The translations under genes were made by a program, and so were the position numbers. From an uncultured Oscillospiraceae bacterium (GTDB lineage: Bacteria > Bacillota > Clostridia > Oscillospirales > Oscillospiraceae), in contig CANQFY010000005.1 of assembly GCA_947600025.1 (NCBI GenBank), forward strand, positions 1 to 47,741: a DNA stretch of 47,741 bases, in the 5' to 3' direction. The notes under the pieces were generated by a model, which did no database searches, had not been told where the DNA came from, and saw nothing but the letters and a program-made list of their open reading frames with translations. This document shows positions 40,787-47,741 of the stretch, one piece after another; the first letter of the stretch is position 1, and the number at the start of each line of letters is the position of its first letter.

Positions 40787-40806
40787 CCTTATAGGAGGAT
40801 ATAGAA

Positions 40807-41058
40807 ATGCAATACGAGTACAAAACCGCAGGCACCTGCTCCCAGCGGATCGCGTTCCGGGTGGAGGACGGGAAAGTGCATGACGTCCAGTTTTTGGGCG
40901 GCTGTAACGGCAATCTCCAGGGCATCGGCAAGCTGGTAGAGGGGATGGAAGTCGAGGAGGTCATTTCCCGCCTGGAGGGCATCCACTGCGGGATGAAGGC
41001 CACCTCCTGCCCGGATCAGCTGGCCCGGGCGCTGAAGGAGGCCAAGGCGGCGGTGTAA
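40807..41058 (+). CDS. TSCPD-domain protein (TIGR03905-like)
   Basis: The 83-residue protein is a free-standing TSCPD domain, related to the C-terminal zinc-associated tail of B12-dependent ribonucleotide reductase (NrdJ). It has YEYKTAGTCSQRIAFRVEDGKVHDVQFLGGCNGNLQGIGKL and GMKATSCPDQLARALKEA, with four conserved cysteines (TC, GC, HC, SC). The sequence fits a redox or metal-binding role, but its function is unknown. ATAGGAGGATATAG precedes the ATG. Three hairpins follow it. Confidence 0.9.
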   Translation: MQYEYKTAGTCSQRIAFRVEDGKVHDVQFLGGCNGNLQGIGKLVEGMEVEEVISRLEGIHCGMKATSCPDQLARALKEAKAAV

Positions 41059-41108
41059 ACCTGGTAAAATGCCGCCACCGCAGCGTTTTTTCCCAAAAAA
41101 ATACTGAA

Positions 41109-41143
41109 ATGAAGGACGGAATGGCAAGGCCATCCCGTCCTTC
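41109..41143. terminator. Hairpin 1 of three downstream of the TSCPD gene
   Basis: GAAGGACGGAATGGC and GCCATCCCGTCCTTC pair at 14 of 15 positions. On the minus strand it is followed by ATTTCAGTATTTTTTT, so it probably ends ysxC-lon transcripts; on the plus strand the tail is weak. Confidence 0.6.
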
Positions 41144-41152
41144 TCTTGTCAA

Positions 41153-41185
41153 TATGGGCCCTCCGGCGGCGCCGGAGGGCCCATA
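41153..41185. repeat. 33-bp perfect palindrome
   Basis: TATGGGCCCTCCGGCG and CGCCGGAGGGCCCATA are perfect inverted copies around a single G. No T tract flanks it, so it is not a normal terminator. It lies between two terminator-like hairpins in the same convergent gap. Confidence 0.85.
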
Positions 41186-41196
41186 CCATAGCGGAA

Positions 41197-41230
41197 GCCG
41201 CCCCGGTTTTCCCGGGGCGGCCGTTTTTTA
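41197..41230 (+). terminator. Hairpin 3, terminator of the ybaK-CAP-TSCPD operon
   Basis: GCCGCCCCGG and CCGGGGCGGC form a stem followed by CGTTTTTTAC on the plus strand. The T tract overlaps the ysxC stop. Confidence 0.85.
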
Positions 41231-41809
41231 CTTTACCGTCCGCGAAATCGCCCGCGTCAGATCCTCCCGGCCATCCCCCTTCTCGGCGGAGAAGGGAATC
41301 AGCGGCGTTTCCTCCGGCAGCTCCAGATCTCGGCGGATGATCGTCAGATTTTCCGCCAGCTCCGATTTTTTCACCTTGTCCAGCTTGTTGGCCAGCACCA
41401 GGAAGGGGCATCCGGCGTCCAGAAACCACCGGGCCATGGTAATGTCGTTGTTGGTGGGCGGGTGCCGGGCGTCCACGATCAGCACCCCCAGGGTGATCCG
41501 TCCGGCGGCGAAGTAGCTTTCCATCAGCTTTCCCCAGCGGTCCTTTTCCGCCTGGGAGACCTTGGCGTAGCCGTACCCGGGAAGGTCCACCAAATAGCAC
41601 CGATCGTCCAGAAGAAAGAAGTTGACCTGGGCGGTCTTCCCGGGGGTCTGCCCCACCCGGGCGAAGTTCTTTCGGCCCAGAAGCCGGTTGATCACAGAGG
41701 ATTTGCCCACGTTGGACTTCCCGGCAAAGGCGATCTCCGGCAGACGCCGGGCGGGAAAGCCCTCCGGGGAGGCGGCGGAGCGGAGAAATACCACATTGCT
41801 CAGGTTCAT
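41228..41809 (-). CDS. ysxC: Ribosome-biogenesis GTPase YsxC/EngB
   Basis: YsxC is a TRAFAC-class GTPase needed to mature the 50S ribosomal subunit. G1 is AGKSNVGKSS, G2 lies in ARVGQTPGKTAQVN, G3 is VDLPGYG, and G4 is LANKLDKVKK. It is 193 residues, normal size. It follows lon by seven bases with GAGGCGG as SD. The order tig-clpP-clpX-lon-ysxC is the Firmicutes standard. Confidence 0.96.
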   Translation of the reverse strand: MNLSNVVFLRSAASPEGFPARRLPEIAFAGKSNVGKSSVINRLLGRKNFARVGQTPGKTAQVNFFLLDDRCYLVDLPGYGYAKVSQAEKDRWGKLMESYFAAGRITLGVLIVDARHPPTNNDITMARWFLDAGCPFLVLANKLDKVKKSELAENLTIIRRDLELPEETPLIPFSAEKGDGREDLTRAISRTVK

Positions 41810-41816
41810 GGCCGCC

Positions 41817-44213
41817 TCACTGCCGGATCTCCGGTTTCCGGGACTTGTTCTTCACCTCGGGGGGAATGTCCGTCAGCAGCGGGGTGAGCATCTCCCGTTT
41901 CCGGTTCAGGGCGGCGTCCAGCACCGTGTCCACGGTCTGGGCGGTAATGAAATTCAGGGACTTGCGGACGGTCTGGTCGATCTCCTCCAGATCCCGCTCG
42001 TTGTCCTTGGGGATAACCACCGTGCGGATGCCGTGGCGCAGGGCCGCCATGGTCTTCTCCTTCAGTCCGCCGATGGGCAGCACCCGGCCGCGGATGGAGA
42101 TCTCCCCGGTCATGGCCAGATCCCGGCGCACTGTGGAGCCCGTGAGGGCGGAGACAATGGCGGTGCAGACCGTCACGCCGGCGGAGGGCCCATCCTTGGG
42201 CACGGCGCCCTCGGGGAAGTGAACGTGGATGTCCTTGGTCTTGTAAAAGTCCGTCTCCACGCCCAGGGTCTTGGCGTTGGCGCGAATATAGCTCATGGCG
42301 GCGTGGACGGATTCCTTCATCACGTCCCCCAAATTGCCGGTAAGCTCCAACCGTCCGGAGCCCTCCATGACGTTGACCTCCACCTCCAAGACCTCGCCGC
42401 CCACGCTGGTCCAGGCCAGGCCCGTCACCAGGCCCACCTGGTCGGTGCCGGGGAGCCGGTCGGGCAGGAATTTCCGAATCCCCAGAAACTCCTCCACATT
42501 GGAGCCGGTGACGGTGATTTTCTTGGGTGTCTCCTGTTCCAGCAGCTTCTTGTCGGTTTTCCGGCAGATCTGTGCCAGCTCCCGTTCCAGGTTCCGCACG
42601 CCGGACTCCCGGGTGTAGCAGTGGATGATCTCCCGCAGCGCGTCCTCCGTCACCCGGAGCTGACTCTTTTTCAGGCCGTGCTTTGCCATCTGCTTGGGAA
42701 GCAGGTGGTCCTTGGCGATCATCACCTTCTCCTCGTCGGTGTAGGAGCTCAGCTCGATGACCTCCATCCGGTCCAGCAGGGGCCGGGGGATGGTATCGGT
42801 GGTATTGGCGGTGGTGATAAACAGGACCTCGCTCAAATCGAAGGGAATCTCCAAATAGTGATCCCGGTAGGTCTTGTTCTGCTCGGCGTCCAGGACCTCC
42901 AGCAGAGCGGCGCTGGGGTCGCCTCGGTAGTCCATGCCCATTTTGTCCACCTCGTCCAGCAGCAGCAGCGGATTTTTGCTGCCTGCCTGGATCATGGCGG
43001 TCAAGATCCGGCCGGGCATGGCACCGATATAGGTCTTCCGGTGTCCCCGGATGTCGGCCTCGTCATGGATGCCTCCCAGGGAGATCCGGGCCATTTTCCG
43101 GTTCAGGCTCTTGGCAATGGAATAGGCGATGGAGGTCTTGCCCACCCCCGGCGGGCCCACCAGGCACAAAATCTGGGGCGGCAGCTCCGGGGCCATTTTC
43201 CGCACCGCCAGGGTCTCCAAGATCCGCTCCTTCACCTTTTCCAGGCCGTAGTGATCCCGTTCCAGCACCTTCCGGGCGGCCTCCATATCGATCCGCTCCT
43301 TGGTGCGGTGATTCCAGGGCAGCTCCAGCACCGTGTCCAGATACCCCCGGAGGACCGCCGCCTCGGAGGAACCGAAGGGCTGCTTTTCCAGCCGCTCCAG
43401 ATCCTTGAGGAGCTTTTCCTTGGACTCCTCATCCATTTCCAACCGGCGAATGGTCTCGGCGTAGACAGCGAATTCCGCCGGCTCATCGTCCTCCCCCAGC
43501 TCCTCCCGGATGATCTTCAGCTGCTCCCGCAGATAATAGTCCTTCTGATCCCGGTCGATCTGGGCCCGGGTCTTCTCCTGGATGTCGCCCTCCAAACGGA
43601 GCATCTGTACCTCCTGGCGCAGCAGGACCACCGCGGTTTCCAGCCGCTTCACCGGGTTGAGCTGGCACAGCAGCTTCACCTTGTCAGTATATTCGATTCC
43701 GGAATTCTGGGCGATACAGTCGGCGATAAAGCCGCTGTCCTTGGAGGCCAGCATCCGCAGCTGGATGGTCTGGGCCTGGCGCTCCACCAGCTCCAGGTAG
43801 TTTCCGTAGAGGGAATTGGCCTCCCGCCGGAGGGCATGGGAGCGCAGGGTCTCCGGCACAGGGAGGTCCTCCAGCCGCTCCACCTGGGCGCTGAGGAAGG
43901 GCTCTCTGCGGATCAGCTCCGCGGCCCTGGCCCGGTAAAGGCCCGTGACCAGCACCCGGATATTTTCTCCCTGGGACTTGAGGATCTGCTTGATCTTTCC
44001 CACAGTGCCCACCGAATAGAGGCCGGCCAGGTCCGGGTCATCCTCGGACAAATCCTTCTGAGAAGCCAGGAACAGCAGCTGCTCGTGTTTCATGGCCTCC
44101 TCCAAGGCCAGAGCGGATTTGAGCCGTCCCACGTCGAAATGAACGGTCTGCTCCGGAAACACGACCATGCCCCGCAGGGCAAGTACCGGCAGGGCGGTAT
44201 AGGTTTCGCTCAT
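41817..44213 (-). CDS. lon: ATP-dependent protease La
   Basis: Lon degrades misfolded and regulatory proteins in the cytosol. The 798 residues comprise an N-terminal substrate domain (LPVLALRGMVVFPEQTVHF), a coiled-coil part, AAA+ with Walker A GPPGVGKTS and Walker B LLLLDEVDKM, and a C-terminal protease domain with catalytic Ser in PKDGPSAGVT and Lys in GGLKEKTMAA. Length matches LonA. The clpX-lon gap is 57 bases and holds a GC-rich hairpin, so partial separation of the transcripts is possible. A long antisense ORF over it is a shadow. Confidence 0.97.
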   Translation of the reverse strand: MSETYTALPVLALRGMVVFPEQTVHFDVGRLKSALALEEAMKHEQLLFLASQKDLSEDDPDLAGLYSVGTVGKIKQILKSQGENIRVLVTGLYRARAAELIRREPFLSAQVERLEDLPVPETLRSHALRREANSLYGNYLELVERQAQTIQLRMLASKDSGFIADCIAQNSGIEYTDKVKLLCQLNPVKRLETAVVLLRQEVQMLRLEGDIQEKTRAQIDRDQKDYYLREQLKIIREELGEDDEPAEFAVYAETIRRLEMDEESKEKLLKDLERLEKQPFGSSEAAVLRGYLDTVLELPWNHRTKERIDMEAARKVLERDHYGLEKVKERILETLAVRKMAPELPPQILCLVGPPGVGKTSIAYSIAKSLNRKMARISLGGIHDEADIRGHRKTYIGAMPGRILTAMIQAGSKNPLLLLDEVDKMGMDYRGDPSAALLEVLDAEQNKTYRDHYLEIPFDLSEVLFITTANTTDTIPRPLLDRMEVIELSSYTDEEKVMIAKDHLLPKQMAKHGLKKSQLRVTEDALREIIHCYTRESGVRNLERELAQICRKTDKKLLEQETPKKITVTGSNVEEFLGIRKFLPDRLPGTDQVGLVTGLAWTSVGGEVLEVEVNVMEGSGRLELTGNLGDVMKESVHAAMSYIRANAKTLGVETDFYKTKDIHVHFPEGAVPKDGPSAGVTVCTAIVSALTGSTVRRDLAMTGEISIRGRVLPIGGLKEKTMAALRHGIRTVVIPKDNERDLEEIDQTVRKSLNFITAQTVDTVLDAALNRKREMLTPLLTDIPPEVKNKSRKPEIRQ

Positions 44214-44270
44214 TGTTTTCTCCTTCCTGCCAAGGAAGGGGGCGGTACCCCACCCCCTCCTGTAAGGTTT

Positions 44271-45527
44271 CTATCGTGGTAAGGCGGGCCGCGGCTTGGC
44301 CGGGTCCCGCAGGATCAGGGGATCTCCCCCCTGGATGCACTCGGGGGTGATGATGACCTTGCGGATGGTCAGATCCGAAGGGATCAGATACATGATCCCC
44401 GTCATGATCTTTTCCATCACCGCCCGCAGGCCCCGTGCGCCGATCTGCCGGTCGATGGCCTTCTGGGCCACCGCTTCCAGCGCCTCCTGCTGGATCTCCA
44501 TCTCCACATTGTCCATTTGCAGCAGCCGCTGATACTGGCGCACCAAGGCGTTCTTGGGCTCCACCAAAATGCGGATCAGGTCTTCCTTTTTCAGATCCTG
44601 CAAGCAGGTGATTACCGGCATCCGGCCCACCAGTTCCGGGATGATGCCGAATTTCAGCAGATCGTGGGGCTCCACCTTGGACAAAATTTTCCCCACGTCC
44701 CGTTTTTTCCGGCTCTCCACCGGAGCGTCAAAGCCAATGGCGGAGCGGTCGGTGCGGGCCTCGATGATCTTGTCCAGCCCATCAAAGGCGCCACCGCAGA
44801 TAAACAGGATGTTGCTGGTGTCGATCTGAATGGTCTCCTGCTGAGGGTGCTTCCGCCCGCCCTGGGGCGGCACGCCGGCGATGGTCCCCTCCAGGATCTT
44901 TAGTAGCGCCTGCTGCACGCCCTCGCCGGACACATCCCGGGTGATAGAAGTATTTTCGCTCTTCCGAGCGATTTTATCCATCTCGTCGATGTAAATGATC
45001 CCCCGCTCCGCCAGATCCACATCGAAATCCGCCGCCTGGAGCAGCCGCAGTAAGATATTTTCCACATCGTCGCCCACATACCCGGCCTCGGTGAGGGTGG
45101 TGGCGTCCGCGATGGCAAAGGGCACGCTGAGTACCTTTGCCAGGGTCTGGGCAAAGAGGGTCTTGCCGCAGCCCGTGGGACCGATGAGCAGAATGTTGCT
45201 CTTTTGCAGCTCCACATCCGAAGGCCCGGCGAGGTAAATGCGTTTATAGTGGTTATAGACGGCCACGCTCAGGGCGATTTTGGCATCCTCCTGGCCGATG
45301 ATATAGCCGTCCATGTAGTTTTTGATCTCCATAGGGGTGGGCAAATGCTCCGGGGCCCGGAGCTTGCCCTGTTGATCCACTTGGATCTCCTCCCGCAGCA
45401 GCTCGCTGCAAGTCTGGACACAGTCGCTGCAGATATACACCCCCGGCCCGGCGATCAGCCGGGTCTGGGGTTCTCGCTTGCCGCAGAAGGAACAGCGAAC
45501 CGGCTGCTCGTTTTTTCTACTCGCCAT
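44271..45527 (-). CDS. clpX: ATP-dependent Clp protease ATPase subunit ClpX
   Basis: ClpX unfolds tagged substrates and feeds them to ClpP. The N-terminal zinc domain is [15 protein letters not shown]...[11 protein letters not shown] (four cysteines). Walker A is [13 protein letters not shown], Walker [14 protein letters not shown], and the ClpP-binding IGF-type loop reads RSAIGFDAP. It is 418 residues. It lies 27 bases after clpP with an AGGAAAGGCGG SD. Confidence 0.97.
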   Translation of the reverse strand: MASRKNEQPVRCSFCGKREPQTRLIAGPGVYICSDCVQTCSELLREEIQVDQQGKLRAPEHLPTPMEIKNYMDGYIIGQEDAKIALSVAVYNHYKRIYLAGPSDVELQKSNILLIGPTGCGKTLFAQTLAKVLSVPFAIADATTLTEAGYVGDDVENILLRLLQAADFDVDLAERGIIYIDEMDKIARKSENTSITRDVSGEGVQQALLKILEGTIAGVPPQGGRKHPQQETIQIDTSNILFICGGAFDGLDKIIEARTDRSAIGFDAPVESRKKRDVGKILSKVEPHDLLKFGIIPELVGRMPVITCLQDLKKEDLIRILVEPKNALVRQYQRLLQMDNVEMEIQQEALEAVAQKAIDRQIGARGLRAVMEKIMTGIMYLIPSDLTIRKVIITPECIQGGDPLILRDPAKPRPALPR

Positions 45528-45554
45528 GCCAGCGCACCGCCTTTCCTGTTAAAA

Positions 45555-46136
45555 TCAATGGCGCTCGATGATCCGGTCGATGATCCCGAAATCCAGGGCC
45601 TCCTGGGCGGACATAAAGTTATCCCGCTCGCAGGCAGCGGTGACTTCCTCCACGCTCTTGCCGGTCTTCTCCGCCAGGATGGCGTTCATCCGCTTTTTGA
45701 TGGTCTCCAGCCGCTTCAGGTGGATGGCCATGTCCGTGATCTGCCCCTGGGTACCGGCGGAGGGCTGATGGATCATAATTTCGGAGTTGGGCAGCGCCAT
45801 CCGCTTGCCCTTGGCGCCGGCGGCCAGCAGGAAGGCCGCCATGGAGGCCCCCAGACCCACGCAGATCGTCGCCACATCGCACTTGATGTACTGCATGGTG
45901 TCGTAAATGGCCATACCGGCAGTGACGCTGCCGCCGGGGCTGTTGATATAGAACTGAATATCCTTGTCCGGGTCCTGGGCTTCCAGGTACAGAAGCTGGG
46001 CTACCACCAGGCTGGCGGTGGTGTCGTTGACCTCCTCGGACAAAAAGACGATCCGGTCGTTGAGCAGCCGGGAGAAAATATCGTAGCTCCGCTCGCCCCG
46101 GCTGGTCTGCTCCACAACATAGGGTACTAAACTCAT
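45555..46136 (-). CDS. clpP: ATP-dependent Clp protease proteolytic subunit
   Basis: ClpP forms the 14-subunit protease chamber. The catalytic triad is visible: Ser in [14 protein letters not shown], His in [12 protein letters not shown], and Asp in the [15 protein letters not shown] region. The oxyanion segment is [18 protein letters not shown]. It is 193 residues, standard. An AAAGGAG SD precedes the ATG. It is probably transcribed with tig upstream and clpX downstream. Confidence 0.97.
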   Translation of the reverse strand: MSLVPYVVEQTSRGERSYDIFSRLLNDRIVFLSEEVNDTTASLVVAQLLYLEAQDPDKDIQFYINSPGGSVTAGMAIYDTMQYIKCDVATICVGLGASMAAFLLAAGAKGKRMALPNSEIMIHQPSAGTQGQITDMAIHLKRLETIKKRMNAILAEKTGKSVEEVTAACERDNFMSAQEALDFGIIDRIIERH

Positions 46137-46188
46137 GAATGAACGCTCCTTTCTAGGCTTGCAACATTCTAACCGTCCAGCGCCCGGG

Positions 46189-47505
46189 TTATTCCTCCTT
46201 GGCCTCGTTCTCCTCTGCCTTGGGGGCCTCGGGAGCGGTGGGAACGGCGGAATCGGCGATCAGGCGGATCACCTTCCGGGTCTCCAGGCTGGCGGTGATC
46301 TCGGAATCGGGCACCATTTCCTTCACCCGGTCCTCGGTCAACTCATACTGCTTGGCAAGGCTTTCATACTCGGCCTGCTTTTCCTCCTCGGTGACGGCGA
46401 TGCCCTCGGCCTTGGCGATCTGGGCCAAAACCACATTGACCTTGGCCTGCTTCTCGGCGGCGGGGCGGAAGGCGCCCCGCAGGGTACTCATATCGCCGCC
46501 CATCATCTTGGCGTACTGCTCCACGGTGTAGCCGTTCATTTGCAGCTGATAGGCAAACCGCTCCATCTGATTGTCCAGCTCGGACTCGATGAGGGCCTTG
46601 GGCATTTCCACGGTGGCGTTTTCCGCGGCCTTTTCCACACAGGCCTGGTCAAAGGCGCTGTCGGACTGCTTCTGGGCCTGCTCCAGAGCCTTGGTCCGAA
46701 TATCGTTCTTCAGCTCCTCCAAGGTGTCAAACTCGGACACATCCTTGGCAAACTCGTCGTCCTGCTCGGGGATGTTCTCCACCGTGACCTTCTGGGCCTT
46801 CACATGGAACTGGACGGTCTTCCCCGCCAGATCGGCATGGTAATCCTGGGGGAAGGTGATGTCGATGTCCTTCTCCTCTCCGGCGGACATCCCCACCACC
46901 TGCTCCTCAAATCCGGGGACGAAGGAGCCGGAGCCCAGCTTCAGCGCATGGTCATGGCCCTCGCCGCCCTCGAAGGGGACCCCGTTCTCGGTGCCCACAA
47001 AGTCGATGGTGACGGTGTCGCCCATTTCGGCGGGCCGCTCCACGGTCTCGGTGGAAGCCACGTTCACGGCCATCCGATCCAGCTCGGCCTGAACCTGGGC
47101 GTCGGTGACGGTGGGCTCGGTCTTGGGGACCTCCAGGCCCTTATACTGGCCCAGGGTGACCTCAGGATAGAGTTCGGTGGTAATGGTAACGGTGACCAGA
47201 TCCTCATCGGAGATCTGGATATCGGTGACGGTGGGCCGGCCCACGGCCTTCCACTCCTGGCCGGCAACGGCGGCCTCATAGACCTGGGGGAAGATCTCCT
47301 CCAGACCATCTTCATAGAAGACGTGTTTGCCGTACATGGTCTCGATCATCTTCCGGGGCGCTTTGCCCTTCCGGAAACCGGGCACCAGGATATTCTTCCG
47401 GGCCTTGAGATAGGCCTTCTGGACGCCGGACTCCATCAGCTCCCGGTCGATCTCCACCACAATTGTCGCCTGGTTGCCCTTTTTTTCTACACTTTTGACG
47501 TTCAT
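46189..47505 (-). CDS. tig: Trigger factor
   Basis: Trigger factor is the ribosome-bound chaperone that meets nascent chains. The N-terminal domain has [15 protein letters not shown], the ribosome-binding signature. The central FKBP-type prolyl isomerase domain runs from [10 protein letters not shown] to [10 protein letters not shown] and includes [18 protein letters not shown] helical C-terminal chaperone domain ends in an acidic tail. I start at the ATG at 47505 ([10 protein letters not shown]), nine bases after GGGAGG; the track start at 47556 is unsupported. It is 438 residues. A GC-rich hairpin precedes the SD in the leader. Confidence 0.96.
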   Translation of the reverse strand: MNVKSVEKKGNQATIVVEIDRELMESGVQKAYLKARKNILVPGFRKGKAPRKMIETMYGKHVFYEDGLEEIFPQVYEAAVAGQEWKAVGRPTVTDIQISDEDLVTVTITTELYPEVTLGQYKGLEVPKTEPTVTDAQVQAELDRMAVNVASTETVERPAEMGDTVTIDFVGTENGVPFEGGEGHDHALKLGSGSFVPGFEEQVVGMSAGEEKDIDITFPQDYHADLAGKTVQFHVKAQKVTVENIPEQDDEFAKDVSEFDTLEELKNDIRTKALEQAQKQSDSAFDQACVEKAAENATVEMPKALIESELDNQMERFAYQLQMNGYTVEQYAKMMGGDMSTLRGAFRPAAEKQAKVNVVLAQIAKAEGIAVTEEEKQAEYESLAKQYELTEDRVKEMVPDSEITASLETRKVIRLIADSAVPTAPEAPKAEENEAKEE

Positions 47506-47575
47506 GTAAATCATCCTCCCAAGCAAGGCCGCGGGGCGGCCCTGCAATCTATACATTTTAATTGACAGCCGTTGT

Positions 47576-47604
47576 ATTTTACCAAAGAAACCGCCGGTTG
47601 TCCA
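47576..47604 (-). promoter_or_regulatory. Promoter of tig-clpP-clpX-lon-ysxC
   Basis: TGGACA (47604-47599), 17 bases, TAAAAT (47581-47576) on the minus strand. A GGCCGC/GCGGCC hairpin lies between it and the tig SD. I saw no CIRCE or CtsR operator near it. Confidence 0.6.
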
Positions 47605-47645
47605 CCCTTTTTACGAAAAATTTACCGTTATTTTTCGGTTTTTAC

Positions 47646-47741
47646 TCAGGGCAGGATTGCCAAAGGCCGGAAGCCCAGATAGTCCGCCGAAACCAGCTCG
47701 TATTCCACCCCGTCCCACAGGCCCTGCCGGGCCAGCTTCAT
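47646..47741 (-). CDS. 3' end of an unidentified minus-strand gene
   Basis: The last 96 bases read as 31 codons and a TGA on the minus strand (ending YLGFRPLAILP), with coding-like composition. The ATG at the very edge may be internal. The fragment is too short to assign to a family. It ends about 40 bases before the tig promoter, so it is the gene upstream of tig. Confidence 0.5.
   Translation of the reverse strand: MKLARQGLWDGVEYELVSADYLGFRPLAILP

Noticed and set aside
44214-44270. Terminator between clpX and lon
   Set aside because: A GGAGGGGG/CCCCCTTCC hairpin exists but has no T tract and an imperfect stem.
41622-44282. 886-residue plus-strand ORF opposite lon
   Set aside because: Same composition effect; lon covers the region with full motifs. 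The ORF at 27102-29261 (719 residues) is rejected for the same reason.
45528-47604. CIRCE or CtsR heat-shock operators at tig, clpP or clpX
   Set aside because: I read the gaps for the TTAGCACTC inverted repeat and the CtsR GGTCAAA direct repeat and found neither.

Overview
The window reads as a stretch of chromosome from a GC-rich, endospore-forming member of the Firmicutes (class Clostridia). A gut Oscillospiraceae/Ruminococcaceae-type organism is the best inference. The evidence is a complete spoIIIAA-AH sporulation operon, Shine-Dalgarno (SD) sites of the GGAGG type before most genes, sigma-A type promoters with 17-base spacers, Firmicutes gene orders (spoIIIA next to asp23-nusB-xseAB-ispA; tepA next to ftsK/spoIIIE; tig-clpP-clpX-lon-ysxC), and high GC with very tight gene packing. 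I saw no transposase, integrase, phage gene, CRISPR array, rRNA or tRNA. The region looks like core chromosome rather than a mobile island.

Layout. 1-1.7 kb (-): MoxR ATPase and a truncated DUF58 protein, diverging from 1.8-3.0 kb (+) an ECF transporter S component and a methyltransferase; the two promoters share a 25-bp palindrome. 3.0-6.6 kb: a 14-repeat Sel1 protein (+) between two alkylation-repair type DNA glycosylases (-). 6.7-16.3 kb (-): a complete UMP biosynthesis operon, pyrC-carA-carB-pyrK-pyrD-pyrF-pyrE-pyrB, in which PyrB carries a PyrI-like zinc tail. 16.4-19.0 kb (-): NUDIX, aldo/keto reductase-ferredoxin, flavin reductase and YgjP-type metallopeptidase. 19.1-22.4 kb (+): zinc ribbon, TPM and SPFH proteins resembling Bacillus YdjG-YdjH-YdjI, then a GNAT acetyltransferase. 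22.9-27.0 kb (-): asp23-nusB-TsaD-like-xseA-xseB-ispA. 27.1-28.7 kb (-): a membrane-anchored transglutaminase-like protein. 28.9-33.3 kb (-): spoIIIAA-AH behind a sigma-E-like promoter. 33.4-33.7 kb (-): a structured non-coding RNA resembling 6S RNA, with a terminator. 33.7-34.7 kb (-): a DUF2089 regulator with two small membrane proteins behind a palindromic operator. 34.8-39.2 kb (-): tepA, a degenerate UppP-like protein and ftsK/spoIIIE. 39.3-41.1 kb (+): YbaK deacylase, CAP-domain lipoprotein and TSCPD protein. 41.2-47.5 kb (-): tig-clpP-clpX-lon-ysxC. The window ends in the last 31 codons of an unidentified minus-strand gene.

How the genes work together. The pyr operon encodes every step from bicarbonate/glutamine to UMP, and most of its junctions overlap or nearly touch, which suggests translational coupling. 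spoIIIA encodes the mother-cell side of the feeding-tube channel needed for forespore development; ftsK/spoIIIE may pump DNA during the same process. The tig/clp/lon block is a protein folding and degradation module. The zinc ribbon/TPM/SPFH trio is probably a membrane-stress platform, but no PspA partner is encoded here. The points most worth a second look are the 6S-like RNA, the PyrB zinc tail, the PyrR-like loop over the pyrC SD, the palindrome joining the moxR and ECF promoters, the DUF2089 operator, the UppP-like protein lacking its key arginine, and the transglutaminase gene where accB-accC sit in Bacillus. All calls come from reading the sequence; no database search was run.
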